Below the pieces are notes generated by a model that was not told the origin of the DNA, ran no database searches, and saw nothing but the letters and a program-made list of their open reading frames with translations. Shown here in pieces: positions 17,259 through 26,194 of a stretch of 64,000 nt of DNA (within the stretch, counting starts at the first letter, position 1; each line of letters starts with the position of its first letter). Source of the stretch: Streptomyces qinzhouensis (GTDB lineage: Bacteria; Actinomycetota; Actinomycetes; Streptomycetales; Streptomycetaceae). The stretch covers positions 2,790,001-2,854,000 of the forward strand of contig NZ_CP042266.1 in assembly GCF_007856155.1 (NCBI RefSeq), in the 5' to 3' direction. The translations under genes were made by a program, and so were the position numbers.

Positions 17259-18352
17259 TGCCCGGCCTGCCCAGGCTGTGGCTGCGCCACGAGACCCGTC
17301 CCACCGAGTGCCGCACCCCGCTGGTGCCCGCCGACGCCGCCCAGCTGGTGGCCCGGGGCGTACAGATCACCGTGGAGGAGTCGCCGCAGCGCGCCGTCGA
17401 ACTCGGTGAGTACGTCCGGGCGGGCTGCGATACGGCGCCCGCGGGGAGCTGGCCCAAGGCCCCCGGCGACTGCTACATCCTCGGGCTGAAGGAGCTGCCC
17501 GCCGAACCGCACGCGCTGCCCCACCGGCATATCTTCTTCGGCCACGCCTACAAGGGCCAGCCCGGCGCCCGGGCCCTGCTCGGCCGGTTCACCGCGGGCG
17601 GCGGCGCGCTGCTCGACCTGGAGTACCTCACCGACGACGAGGGGCGCCGGGTGGCGGCCTTCGGCTACTGGGCCGGATATGTGGGCGCCGCGCTGGCGGT
17701 GCTGCACCGGCGCGGGGCGCTGAAATCCCCGCTGCGGACCATGGACCGGGTCGAGCTGGACGGGCTGCTGCGGGCCGGACTGCCCGAGGAGCCGGGCGGG
17801 GACGCGCTGGTGATCGGGGCACTGGGCCGCAGCGGGCGGGGCGCCTGCGACGCGCTGGAGACGGCCGGGCTGGTCCCGGTCCGCTGGGACCTGGCCGAAA
17901 CCCGCTCGCTGGACCGGGCGGCGCTGCTCGGCCACGGTCTCCTGGTGAACACGGTGCTGGTGACGCGGCCGGTGACGCCGTTTCTGACCCCGGCGGATCT
18001 GGACGCGCCGGGGCGGCGGCTCTCGCTGATCTCGGACGTCACCTGCGACGCGGGTTCGGAGTGCAACGTCCTGCCGGTATACGACTCCCTCACCTCGTGG
18101 GAGCGGCCGGTACGGCGGTTGCGCGCCGGGCCGCCGCCGCTGGACCTGATCGCCATCGACAATCTGCCGTCCCTGCTGCCCGCCGAGGCGAGCCGCGGGT
18201 TCTCGGCCGATCTGTGGCCGCAGTTGCTGAACCTGCCCGGGCCCGGGGCCTGGGGCCGGGCCCCGGACTGCCCGGCCTGGTCGCGCACGCTGCGCCGGTT
18301 CACCGAGGCCGTACTCGCCGCCCGTGTTGAGGAGGATCCCCGTGAACCGTGA
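17258..18352 (+). CDS. Saccharopine dehydrogenase, Lys1 type (lysine-forming)
   Basis: A 364-residue protein with the hallmarks of NAD-dependent saccharopine dehydrogenase (alanine dehydrogenase/PNT fold): RHETRPTECRTPL at the N-terminus, FFGHAYKGQ, DVTCDAGSECNVLPVYD and AIDNLPSLLPAEAS. The enzyme interconverts saccharopine with lysine plus 2-oxoglutarate. Bacteria rarely need it, because lysine is made by the diaminopimelate route. Its place beside a Lys9-type partner and immediately before the lysine hydroxylase suggests recycling of 2-aminoadipate 6-semialdehyde, the by-product of the hydrazine pathway, to lysine. Confidence 0.85.
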   Translation: MPGLPRLWLRHETRPTECRTPLVPADAAQLVARGVQITVEESPQRAVELGEYVRAGCDTAPAGSWPKAPGDCYILGLKELPAEPHALPHRHIFFGHAYKGQPGARALLGRFTAGGGALLDLEYLTDDEGRRVAAFGYWAGYVGAALAVLHRRGALKSPLRTMDRVELDGLLRAGLPEEPGGDALVIGALGRSGRGACDALETAGLVPVRWDLAETRSLDRAALLGHGLLVNTVLVTRPVTPFLTPADLDAPGRRLSLISDVTCDAGSECNVLPVYDSLTSWERPVRRLRAGPPPLDLIAIDNLPSLLPAEASRGFSADLWPQLLNLPGPGAWGRAPDCPAWSRTLRRFTEAVLAARVEEDPREP

Positions 18353-19769
18353 ACCGCGCAGCAGCACCCCCGAGACCCCCAGGACCGCCCCCGCGAGTGG
18401 TGTCGTCCACTGGGTGGGGACCGGTCTCTCCAGCGGCCGCGGCGGGCTCGGCCTGCTCGCCGGGCGGGCCCGGCGGGTAGTGCTCTGGGACCGTACCGCC
18501 GACCGGGCGGCCCGCCGGCTCGACGCCCTCGGCCTCACCGGCCGGGCCGAGCCCCGCGGCCTGGAACCGGGCGCCCTGGCGGCGGCCGTGGGCCCGGGCG
18601 ATGTGCTGGTGTCGATGCTGCCCGCGACCGTCCACCCGGAGCTTCTGAACCTCGCGGCCGGACGCGGCGCCCACTTCGCCTGCACCAGCTACACCTCGGC
18701 CGAACTGGCCGAAGGGGCCGCGGCGGCCGCCGGACAGGGGCTGGTGGTGCTCACCGAGGCCGGTCTTGACCCGGGCATCGACCATCTGCTGGCGCACGAT
18801 CTGGTGGACCGGGCCCGGCGGGCCGTGGGCGACCGGCCGGCGGCCGCCGTCTTCACCTCGTACTGCGGCGGCCTCCCCGCCGTACCCAACGACTTCCGCT
18901 ACCGCTTCAGCTGGGCCCCTTACGGGGTGCTGGCCGCGCTCGGCACCCCGGCGCACTACGCCGAGGACGGCGCCTGGCGCACGGCCCGGCAGCCATGGCT
19001 CGCCACCCGGACGCTGACACTGGCCGGGGAGGACTTCGAGGTCTACCCCAACCGTGACAGCGAGCCCTTCGCCGCCCAGTACGGCTTCCCGGACCACTGG
19101 CGGCTGACCGGCTTCGTCCGGGGCACCCTGCGCAACGCGGGCTGGCGGGCGGCCTGGTCGGAGGTGTTCGACACGGTCCGGGCCGGGGACGAGGAGCGGA
19201 CCAGAGCGCTGGCGAAGCAGCTGGCGGAGCGGTATCCGACGACGGAGGCGGACCGGGACCGGGTGGTGCTCCATGTGGCGCTGAACGTCACCGACCCCGG
19301 CGGAACGCCCCTCTGGCGGGGCTCCCGGCTGCTCGACCTGACCGGGACCGCGGCGGAGAGCGCCATGGCCCGCTGTGTCTCGCTGCCGCTCGCCCTGGGG
19401 GTGGTACGGATCCTGGACGGGGCGCTGCGCCCGGGGCTGAACCGGGCGGCGGAGTCCCCGGCCGAGGCCGCGGCCTGGCTCGACGCGCTCGCCGGGCACG
19501 GGATCCGCGCCGACGCCGAGGAGTCCACGGGTCCCGGCACCACCGACCCGACCGGCACGACCGACCCGACCGGCACAACCGGCACGTCCGGCACAATCGG
19601 CGCCCCGGGCGCCACCGGGACCGGCCGCGCCCCCGGTGCCGGCACCGGCACCGGCACCGGCATCACCGACTCCCCCGGGACCCGCGGCGGCGCCGCCGGT
19701 CCGCCGCGTCCCGCGTCCCGCACCGAGCGCGATGCCCCGCCCGAAGGAGAGGTCCCCCATGGCGCATGA
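18342..19769 (+). CDS. Saccharopine dehydrogenase, Lys9 type (glutamate-forming)
   Basis: A 475-residue saccharopine dehydrogenase of the type joining 2-aminoadipate semialdehyde and glutamate. The N-terminal NAD(P) region contains VHWVGTGLSSGRGGLG, LVSMLPATVHPELLNLA is conserved, and TSYTSAE, EAGLDPGIDHLLAHD and FTSYCGGLP are classic family motifs. The GTG start has GAGGAGG ahead and overlaps the Lys1-type gene by 11 bases. The last 90 or so residues are a Gly-Thr/Pro repeat tail not needed for catalysis. With 17258 it can convert the semialdehyde and glutamate into lysine. Confidence 0.86.
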   Translation: MNREPRSSTPETPRTAPASGVVHWVGTGLSSGRGGLGLLAGRARRVVLWDRTADRAARRLDALGLTGRAEPRGLEPGALAAAVGPGDVLVSMLPATVHPELLNLAAGRGAHFACTSYTSAELAEGAAAAAGQGLVVLTEAGLDPGIDHLLAHDLVDRARRAVGDRPAAAVFTSYCGGLPAVPNDFRYRFSWAPYGVLAALGTPAHYAEDGAWRTARQPWLATRTLTLAGEDFEVYPNRDSEPFAAQYGFPDHWRLTGFVRGTLRNAGWRAAWSEVFDTVRAGDEERTRALAKQLAERYPTTEADRDRVVLHVALNVTDPGGTPLWRGSRLLDLTGTAAESAMARCVSLPLALGVVRILDGALRPGLNRAAESPAEAAAWLDALAGHGIRADAEESTGPGTTDPTGTTDPTGTTGTSGTIGAPGATGTGRAPGAGTGTGTGITDSPGTRGGAAGPPRPASRTERDAPPEGEVPHGA

Positions 19770-21078
19770 GCCCATCCGCTCCGGTCCGGCCCACTACCGC
19801 TGTCTGGGAGTGGGCGCCGGACCGGCGAATCTGAGTCTGGCCTCGCTGCTGCACGGGCGGCCGGAGGTGAACCATCTCTTCGTGGACCGCAAGGAGCGGT
19901 TCGCCTGGCACGACGGTCAGCAGCTCCCGGGAAACACGCTCCAGGTCTCCCTGTTCAAGGATCTGGTGACGCTGGCCGACCCGGGGAACCCGTACTCGTT
20001 CCTCTCGTACCTCCACGAGCACGGCAGGCTCTACCACTTCCTCAACGCGCAGTTCGACGCGGTGCCGCGGGCCGAGTTCCGCAACTATCTGGAGTGGGCG
20101 AGCCGGGTCAACGGCAATGTCGTCTTCGGGGAGTCCGTCGAAGAAGTCTCCTTCGACGGGGTGTTCACCGTCGTCACGGACCGGCGGACGGTCACCGCCG
20201 ACCATGTCGTCGTCGGGGTCGGCAGCCGGGCCTGGGTACCGCCCCAGGCCCGTGGCGCGCTCGGCCCCACCCACTTCCATGTCAGCGACTACGCGACGGC
20301 CGCCCGCGCCACCGGGGGCCGCCGGATCGTGGTGATCGGCGGCGGGCAGTCCGGGGCGGAGGTCTTCCTGGACCTGATGTCGCGGCCCGCCGGGGAACTG
20401 CCGCGCCGGGTCTCGTGGATCTCCCGCCGGAACAACTACTTCCCCATCGACGACTCGCCGTTCACCAACGACTACTACATGCCGTCCTACGCCGATTACT
20501 TCTACGGCCTTGACCGGGAGACCCGGCACGCCTTCAACGATCGGCACGTCCTCACCAGCGACGGCATATCGGAGAGCACGCTGCGCGATATCTACCAGCG
20601 CGTCTATCTGCACCGCTTCGTCGACGGCAATGTCGACCTCGTCGGGCTGCACCCCAACCGGGAGGTGCTCGACGTCTCGCCCGGGGTGTACGGGGGCTGG
20701 CAGGTCTCGGCCCGGCACAACGACCATCCCGACGCGGCGGAGCTGTTCGAGGCGGACGTGGTGATCTGGGCGACCGGCTTCCGGCCGACGCCGATGGACT
20801 TCCTCGCCCCGCTCGCCGGCCGGCTGGAGCGCGACGGCGACGAGCTCCGGATCGACGAGGACTACGCGGTGTACTGGGACGGCCCCGAGGACCGGCGGAT
20901 CTTCGTCCAGAACGCGGCGCGCGGCCAGCGGGGCCTCGCGGACCCCAATCTCAGCCTCAACGCCTGGCGGAGCCGCCGGATCGCGGACCGGCTGAGCAAG
21001 GTGGCGGGCAACGAGCAGATGCCGTCGTTCATCGAATGGGCGTCGAAGCCGGGCCCCCGGGCGGGAGGCACGACATGA
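19759..21078 (+). CDS. tri26: L-lysine N6-monooxygenase (IucD/SidA family)
   Basis: A 439-residue flavin-dependent N-hydroxylase. The FAD motif GVGAGPANLSLASLL is near residues 15-29, NTLQVSLFKDLVTLADP is typical, the NADPH loop VVIGGGQSGAEVFLDL is near residue 190, and DVVIWATGFRPTP and LSLNAWRSRRIADRL close the family pattern. It should turn lysine into N6-hydroxylysine. No siderophore synthetase lies nearby. The following cupin/MetRS enzyme, which couples N6-hydroxylysine to glycine, indicates its purpose. ATG with GAAGGAGAGG upstream. Confidence 0.92.
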   Translation: MAHEPIRSGPAHYRCLGVGAGPANLSLASLLHGRPEVNHLFVDRKERFAWHDGQQLPGNTLQVSLFKDLVTLADPGNPYSFLSYLHEHGRLYHFLNAQFDAVPRAEFRNYLEWASRVNGNVVFGESVEEVSFDGVFTVVTDRRTVTADHVVVGVGSRAWVPPQARGALGPTHFHVSDYATAARATGGRRIVVIGGGQSGAEVFLDLMSRPAGELPRRVSWISRRNNYFPIDDSPFTNDYYMPSYADYFYGLDRETRHAFNDRHVLTSDGISESTLRDIYQRVYLHRFVDGNVDLVGLHPNREVLDVSPGVYGGWQVSARHNDHPDAAELFEADVVIWATGFRPTPMDFLAPLAGRLERDGDELRIDEDYAVYWDGPEDRRIFVQNAARGQRGLADPNLSLNAWRSRRIADRLSKVAGNEQMPSFIEWASKPGPRAGGTT

Positions 21079-22268
21079 ACGCGGCCGCCGGGCCCGCCGC
21101 CCGGCCGACGACGACGGCGGCGGCGGCGGATACCGCAGATATCCCGAACATCCCGGATATTCCGGATATCCCCGGGAGAACGGATATCGCGGTGGTCGGC
21201 GCCGGGGTGATCGGCATCCTGATCGCCCGGGAGCTCATCGCCGCCGAGCCCGGCGCCTCGGTGACCGTCCTGGACCGCGAGCTGATCGCCGGCGGTGCCA
21301 CCCGCCGTTCGGCGGGACTCCACTTCCCGCGCGGCGCGTCCCCCGCCGTACGGGCGATGGCCGCCGAGAGCGCACGGTACTGGGCGGATCTCGCCGAGGC
21401 CCGGCCGGAACTCCCCGTACATCGGCTGCCGATGACGGTGATCGCGTCCCGCGACGCGGAGAGCGCGCTGCGGGAGGCGTATCTGCCGGAGGCGGACCTG
21501 CGGCCGGCCGGGCGGCTGCCCCGGCAGCTCACCGCGCTCCCCGAGGGGTCGGCCGCCTGGACCGGGGAGGGCTGCCAGTACGCGGACGTGCCCGCGCTCA
21601 CCCAGTCGCTCGCCGCCGGACTGCGCTCCCGGGTCCGGTTCCTCGAAGGGGTGGGCGTCACCGGGGTCGTACCGGGCCCGGCGGGGGTCGAGCTGACCCT
21701 GGGCTCCGGGGAGACCCTGACCGCGGCGCGCGCCGTGCTGGCGCCGGGCCCCTGGACCGCGCACCCCGCCTGGCGGGAGCTGCTGGCACCGCTCGGGATC
21801 CGGGTGAAGAAGATCGTCGCCCTCCATCTGGAGCTGCCGCCGTCGGCGGACGACGGCGCGATCGTCTTCCACGACGAGGATGCCTTCCTGCTGCCGTACC
21901 GGCACCGCGGGCACTGGCTGTTCAGCTACACCTGCCGGGAGTGGGACGTCGATCCGGACTCCGTGGACCCCGAAGTGTCCGCCGCCCACCGGGCCGAGGC
22001 CGTCGCGGTGCTGCGGCGGTACGCGCCCGGGCTCGCCGACCGCTGCGTGTCGGGCCGGGTGTTCTGCGACGCCTACAACCCGGCCGGCGGGCCGCTGGTC
22101 CGGCCGCTGACCGGTGAAGGAACGCTGCTGTTCGCGGGCGCCGCCGGCGGGTCGGGCTACCGGCTGGCCCCGGCGATCGCCGCGGAGACCGTACGCCTGC
22201 TGACCAAACGGCCCGCGGGCCGTCCCCCGAGCACCGCCGACCTCTCCCGGAACCAGGGGCCATCATGA
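21075..22268 (+). CDS. tri27: FAD-dependent amine oxidase (glycine oxidase/DadA type)
   Basis: A 397-residue flavoenzyme of the D-amino acid oxidase fold, with DIAVVGAGVIGILIAREL (about residues 36-53) and GGATRRSAGLHFPRG, and C-terminal GTLLFAGAAGGSGYRLAPAIA. In the s56-p1 and triacsin pathways this family oxidatively cleaves N6-(carboxymethylamino)lysine, releasing hydrazinoacetic acid and 2-aminoadipate 6-semialdehyde. About 35 extra N-terminal residues include an Ile-Pro-Asp repeat. It overlaps both neighbours by 4 bases, supporting a tightly coupled trio with 19759 and 22265. Confidence 0.87.
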   Translation: MNAAAGPAARPTTTAAAADTADIPNIPDIPDIPGRTDIAVVGAGVIGILIARELIAAEPGASVTVLDRELIAGGATRRSAGLHFPRGASPAVRAMAAESARYWADLAEARPELPVHRLPMTVIASRDAESALREAYLPEADLRPAGRLPRQLTALPEGSAAWTGEGCQYADVPALTQSLAAGLRSRVRFLEGVGVTGVVPGPAGVELTLGSGETLTAARAVLAPGPWTAHPAWRELLAPLGIRVKKIVALHLELPPSADDGAIVFHDEDAFLLPYRHRGHWLFSYTCREWDVDPDSVDPEVSAAHRAEAVAVLRRYAPGLADRCVSGRVFCDAYNPAGGPLVRPLTGEGTLLFAGAAGGSGYRLAPAIAAETVRLLTKRPAGRPPSTADLSRNQGPS

Positions 22269-24316
22269 TCATCAACCGTTACGACGAGCGTGCGCTGGAG
22301 GCGGCCTTCGGCATCGGGATGAGCGATGTCGAGGGCCTCGGGACGGGGGCGGGCTGGGGCCGGGTCGCGCCCGGGCAGTCGTCGACCGCCCACCAGCACG
22401 ACGAGACCGAGTTCTTCGTGATCGTCGCGGGCCGGGGCGAATTCACCGTCGACGGCCGCCGCCACCCCGCCGAACCCGGAGTCCTCGCCCTCTTCGAACC
22501 CTTCGAGACCCATGTCCTCACCAATACCGGTGACACCGACCTGATCTTCCTGACCCAGTACTGGCGGGACGCCCGCCGGGCCCTCGACTCCTCCGCCGAC
22601 CGGCGGCGCCTCGCCTTCGGCGACCGGCCCGTGTTCGTGTTCTCCACCCCGCCGACCCCCAACGGCGATCTCCATCTGGGCCATCTGTCCGGCCCCTATC
22701 TGGGCGCCGACGCCTATGTCCGCTTCCAGCGGCTGAACGGCGCGAACGCCTGGCATCTGACCGGCAGCGACGACTACCAGAGCTATGTGGTGGGCGCGGC
22801 CAGGGCCCGCGGCGAGAGCCCCGCCGAGACCGCCGCCCACTACAGCGACGAGATCCGCCGCACCCTCGCCCTGATGGACATCGTCCCCGACCAGTACACG
22901 GTCACCGACAGCGCGCCCGGCTACCGCGACGGGCTGCGGGACTTCTTCTCCCGGACCGTCTCCTCCGGGAAGGTCTCCGTCACCGAACGGGACGCCCTCT
23001 TCGACGCCGTCACCGGGGGCTATCTGTACGAGGTCGACGTCAGCGGCGACTGCCCGGGCTGCGGCGCGGGCACCGGCGGCAATATCTGCGAGGAGTGCGG
23101 CGAACCCAATACCGTCGCCGATCTCGCCGCACCGCGCTCCGCGCTGTCGGACGCCGAACCGCGGCGCCGGCCGCAGGCCCGCTGGTCACTGCCGCTGCAC
23201 GAATTCCGGGCCGAGGTCGCCGAGCACCACCGCGCGGGCCGGGTCCCGGCCAGGCTGCGGGAGCTGGCGGCCCGGCTGTTCGCCCGCCCGTCCCTGGACA
23301 TCCCGGTCAGCCATCCCGCCGACTGGGGCGTACCCCCCGCCGAAACCGGCACCGGCACCGGCACCGGCACTGGCACTGGCACTGGCACTGGCGGCACGAA
23401 TACCGACGGTCAGGTCATCTGGGTCTGGCCGGAGATGAGTTACGGCTTCCTCCACGGCATCCAGACCCTGGGCGCCCGTATCGGCCGTGACTGGCGGGCC
23501 ACCGACCCGGACCAGGACTGGAAGATCGTCCACTTCTTCGGCTACGACAACAGCTTCTACCACTCGGTGCTGTATCCGGTGCTCTACCGGCTCGCCCACC
23601 CCGGCTGGCGGCCCGATATCGACTACCACGTCAACGAGTTCTATCTGCTGGAGGGCGCCAAGTTCTCCACCAGCAGGCGGCACGCGATCTGGGGCAAGGA
23701 GATCCTCGGTCCCGAATCCGTCGACGCCGTCCGGTACTTCCTCGCCCGCACCCGCCCCGAGGAGGAGCGCACCGACTTCCGGCGCGCCGCCTATGAGCGG
23801 ACCGTCGACGGCACGCTGATCGGCGGCTGGCAGCGGTGGCTGGACGGGCTCGGCGACCGGCTCGCCAAGGAGTACGGCGGTACGGCTCCGGACGCGGGCA
23901 TCTGGACGCCCGAGCACTCCGCGTTCCTCGCCCGCCTCGGCGACCGGCTCGCGGCCGTCACCGGCGCCCTGCGCCCGGACGGTTTCTCCCTCAACCGGGC
24001 GGCGGCCGAACTCGACGGGATCGTCGAGGACACCCTCCGTTTCTCCCGGCAGGAGTCCCCGACCGCGGACCACGACGGCTGGCGCTCCGAGTCCCGTACC
24101 GCGATCGCGCTGGAGCTGGCCGCGGCCCGGCTGCTGGCCCACACCGCCGTCCCCGTCATGCCCCGCTTCGGCGCGAAGCTGGCCGGGGCGCTCGGGCTGC
24201 CGGCGCCCGCCGACTGGCCGACCGGGGTCGAACTCGTCCCGCCGGGCAGTGAGATCCGGCTCGCCGGGACCGTGTTCTTCCACCCGGCGACGGCGGTCCG
24301 GGAGGTGGCCCGGTGA
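22265..24316 (+). CDS. tri28: Cupin/methionyl-tRNA synthetase-like hydrazine synthetase
   Basis: A 683-residue fusion. The N-terminal cupin (about residues 1-110) has the metal-binding HQHDETEFFVIVAGRGEF and FETHVL. The remainder copies class I methionyl-tRNA synthetase: H137-L-G-H140 as the HIGH motif, a CPGC...CEEC zinc knuckle (about residues 262-279), and K466 in AKFSTS as the KMSKS loop. Spb40 of s56-p1 synthesis and Tri28 of triacsin synthesis share this layout and join glycine to N6-hydroxylysine with ATP, making an N-N bond. A Gly-Thr repeat (about residues 361-376) interrupts the synthetase part and is probably a surface loop. It is not a housekeeping MetRS, given the fusion and its operon position. 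Confidence 0.93.
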   Translation: MIINRYDERALEAAFGIGMSDVEGLGTGAGWGRVAPGQSSTAHQHDETEFFVIVAGRGEFTVDGRRHPAEPGVLALFEPFETHVLTNTGDTDLIFLTQYWRDARRALDSSADRRRLAFGDRPVFVFSTPPTPNGDLHLGHLSGPYLGADAYVRFQRLNGANAWHLTGSDDYQSYVVGAARARGESPAETAAHYSDEIRRTLALMDIVPDQYTVTDSAPGYRDGLRDFFSRTVSSGKVSVTERDALFDAVTGGYLYEVDVSGDCPGCGAGTGGNICEECGEPNTVADLAAPRSALSDAEPRRRPQARWSLPLHEFRAEVAEHHRAGRVPARLRELAARLFARPSLDIPVSHPADWGVPPAETGTGTGTGTGTGTGTGGTNTDGQVIWVWPEMSYGFLHGIQTLGARIGRDWRATDPDQDWKIVHFFGYDNSFYHSVLYPVLYRLAHPGWRPDIDYHVNEFYLLEGAKFSTSRRHAIWGKEILGPESVDAVRYFLARTRPEEERTDFRRAAYERTVDGTLIGGWQRWLDGLGDRLAKEYGGTAPDAGIWTPEHSAFLARLGDRLAAVTGALRPDGFSLNRAAAELDGIVEDTLRFSRQESPTADHDGWRSESRTAIALELAAARLLAHTAVPVMPRFGAKLAGALGLPAPADWPTGVELVPPGSEIRLAGTVFFHPATAVREVAR

Positions 24317-25923
24317 CGGAGGGGACCCTGGGGCGGATCGTCTCCGGCCCCCCGGACGGCGGCGACCGTGGCGGGCACATCGCCTTCGCCAGCCTGACCC
24401 GTACGGAGCGGCTCCCCCTCACCGAGCTGTACCGCCGCTCCGGGCTGGTCGCCCACTGGCTGCGCGACCGGCACGGCATACGGCCCGGCGACCGGATCGG
24501 TATCCTCGCCGCCAACGGCCCGGAGTGGGTGCTGCTCGATCTGGCGGCCCTGCGGATCGGCGCCGAGACCGCCGGGTTCGAACCCGGCAAGTTCTCCCCG
24601 GACTCCCGGCTCGCCGACCGTTACGGCCTGCGGGTGCTGTTCACCGACCGGCCGGCGGCGGGCACGCCCGGCGCCGTACCGATGGCAGCGGCGGGGGCCG
24701 TCACCGTACCCATGGCCGAGACCGAGACCGAGGCCGTCACCGTACCAATGACCGAGGTCACGGCCGTCGCGGCGCAGCCCGGCGAGGGGCCCCCGCTGCC
24801 ACCCGCCGGCTGGGACCCGAAATCCGTGACGACCGTCAAGTTCACCTCCGGCAGCACCGGGGAGCCCAAGGGTCTGGGCGCCACCGCGGGCAGTGTCGAC
24901 AGCTCCCTGCGGGCCGTCCAGCAGATCTTCCACCACGGCCCCGGGGACGATCTCTTCGTCTTCCTGCCGCTCTCCCTGCTCCAGCAGCGCTACTGGGTCT
25001 ATTCGGCGCTGCTGTACGGCCACGATGTCACCGTCTCCACCTACGAGGCGGCGTTCGCGGCGCTGCGCCGGGTGCGGCCGACGGTGGTGATGGGTGTGCC
25101 CGCGTTCTTCGAGACCGCGAAACGGCAGATGGAGAACCGGCTCCGGCGCTCCGGCGCCACCGACGGGCAGGCGCTGCGGGACGCCGGCCGGGCCGTGTTC
25201 GGTGACCGGATCCGCTATCTGTGGACGGGCTCGGCGCCCGCGTCCCCCGGCATGCTCCGCTTCCTCACCGACGCCGGACTGCCGATCTACGAGGGGTACG
25301 GGCTCAACGAGACCTGCATCGTCACCAAGAACCACCCCGGGGCCCACCGGGAGGGCAGTGTCGGACAGGTGCTGCCCGGCAAGGAGGTGCTGATCGGGCC
25401 CGACGGAGTGGTCGGCGTCCGCAGCGACCACCCCGTCAACGACCACTACGCCTATGCGGCCCCCGGCGACTCGGAGAAGATGTTCCGCCCCGGTGGCATC
25501 GTCCGCACCGGCGATCTGGGGCATCTCGACGAGGACGGCTTCCTCTTCATCCACGGCCGCGCCGACGACGTCATCGTTCTCGACAACGGGAAGAAGGTCG
25601 TCGTCCGGCCGGTGGAGGAGGCCCTGCGGGCCGATCCCGCGGTCGCCGAGTGCGTGGTGTTCTGCCCCGGGCAGACCGAGCTGGTGGCCGTGGTCTCGCC
25701 GGCCGCCGTCCCCGCCGACCGGACCGCGATCTCCGTCCATCTGGAGCGGACGAACGCCCGGCTGGCCGCCGATGAGCGGATCAGCCGGGCGGTCGTCGCC
25801 GACGAGCCGTTCTCCATCGGCAACGGCCTGCTCACCTCGCAGTACAAACCGAGGCGGGCGCGGATCCTCGACGCCTACCGCGCCGCCGTCCACGACCCCT
25901 CGGAGGGAATCCATGCCCGTTGA
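24313..25923 (+). CDS. tri29: Acyl-AMP ligase, proposed hydrazinoacetyl activator
   Basis: A 536-residue ANL enzyme with VKFTSGSTGEPKG near residue 176, IYEGYGLNETCIV as the A5-type motif, IVRTGDLGHLDEDG and a C-terminal lysine in LTSQYKPRR. It is more like long-chain and carrier-protein ligases than CoA ligases. It overlaps the carrier protein gene by 11 bases, so the two are made together. I infer that it adenylates hydrazinoacetic acid and loads it on the carrier at 25913, as reported for Tri29/Tri30. An internal stretch (about residues 118-147) repeats VTVPM, coded by imperfect DNA repeats. Confidence 0.85.
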   Translation: MTEGTLGRIVSGPPDGGDRGGHIAFASLTRTERLPLTELYRRSGLVAHWLRDRHGIRPGDRIGILAANGPEWVLLDLAALRIGAETAGFEPGKFSPDSRLADRYGLRVLFTDRPAAGTPGAVPMAAAGAVTVPMAETETEAVTVPMTEVTAVAAQPGEGPPLPPAGWDPKSVTTVKFTSGSTGEPKGLGATAGSVDSSLRAVQQIFHHGPGDDLFVFLPLSLLQQRYWVYSALLYGHDVTVSTYEAAFAALRRVRPTVVMGVPAFFETAKRQMENRLRRSGATDGQALRDAGRAVFGDRIRYLWTGSAPASPGMLRFLTDAGLPIYEGYGLNETCIVTKNHPGAHREGSVGQVLPGKEVLIGPDGVVGVRSDHPVNDHYAYAAPGDSEKMFRPGGIVRTGDLGHLDEDGFLFIHGRADDVIVLDNGKKVVVRPVEEALRADPAVAECVVFCPGQTELVAVVSPAAVPADRTAISVHLERTNARLAADERISRAVVADEPFSIGNGLLTSQYKPRRARILDAYRAAVHDPSEGIHAR

Positions 25924-26194
25924 CCTCGCGTCGCTCGAAACCACGGCCCGGGAGCAGCTCTGCGCCGTACTGCTGCGACCGCCGGCCCCTTCGGCCCTCG
26001 ACCTCGATGCCGACCTGACCGGCTCCTACGCCCTGACATCGCTGAACAAGGTCCTCTTCCTGACCGAGTTGTGCGAGGCTACCGGCGTCGACCTCGCCCA
26101 TTTCACCGAGGACGACCTCGAAGGGATGCACACCCTGCGCCAGGTCACCGAAGCGCTGGCCCGGCACTCGACCGAGGGGAATCCGCGGACATGA
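25913..26194 (+). CDS. tri30: Acyl carrier protein for the hydrazinoacetyl unit
   Basis: A 93-residue carrier protein. The predicted phosphopantetheine serine is S43 in YALTSLNKVLFLTEL, with TSL instead of the usual DSL, so the partner PPTase must accept a non-acidic residue at that position. It follows the ligase with an 11-base overlap and precedes the GNAT with a 4-base overlap. That arrangement suggests load (24313), carry (this protein) and acylate (26191) as successive steps. Confidence 0.82.
   Translation: MPVDLASLETTAREQLCAVLLRPPAPSALDLDADLTGSYALTSLNKVLFLTELCEATGVDLAHFTEDDLEGMHTLRQVTEALARHSTEGNPRT

Noticed and set aside
22265..24316. Housekeeping or resistance-type methionyl-tRNA synthetase
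   Set aside because: Fused to a cupin, lies within the N-hydroxylase/amine oxidase operon and lacks a clear anticodon-binding context; matches the hydrazine synthetase layout.
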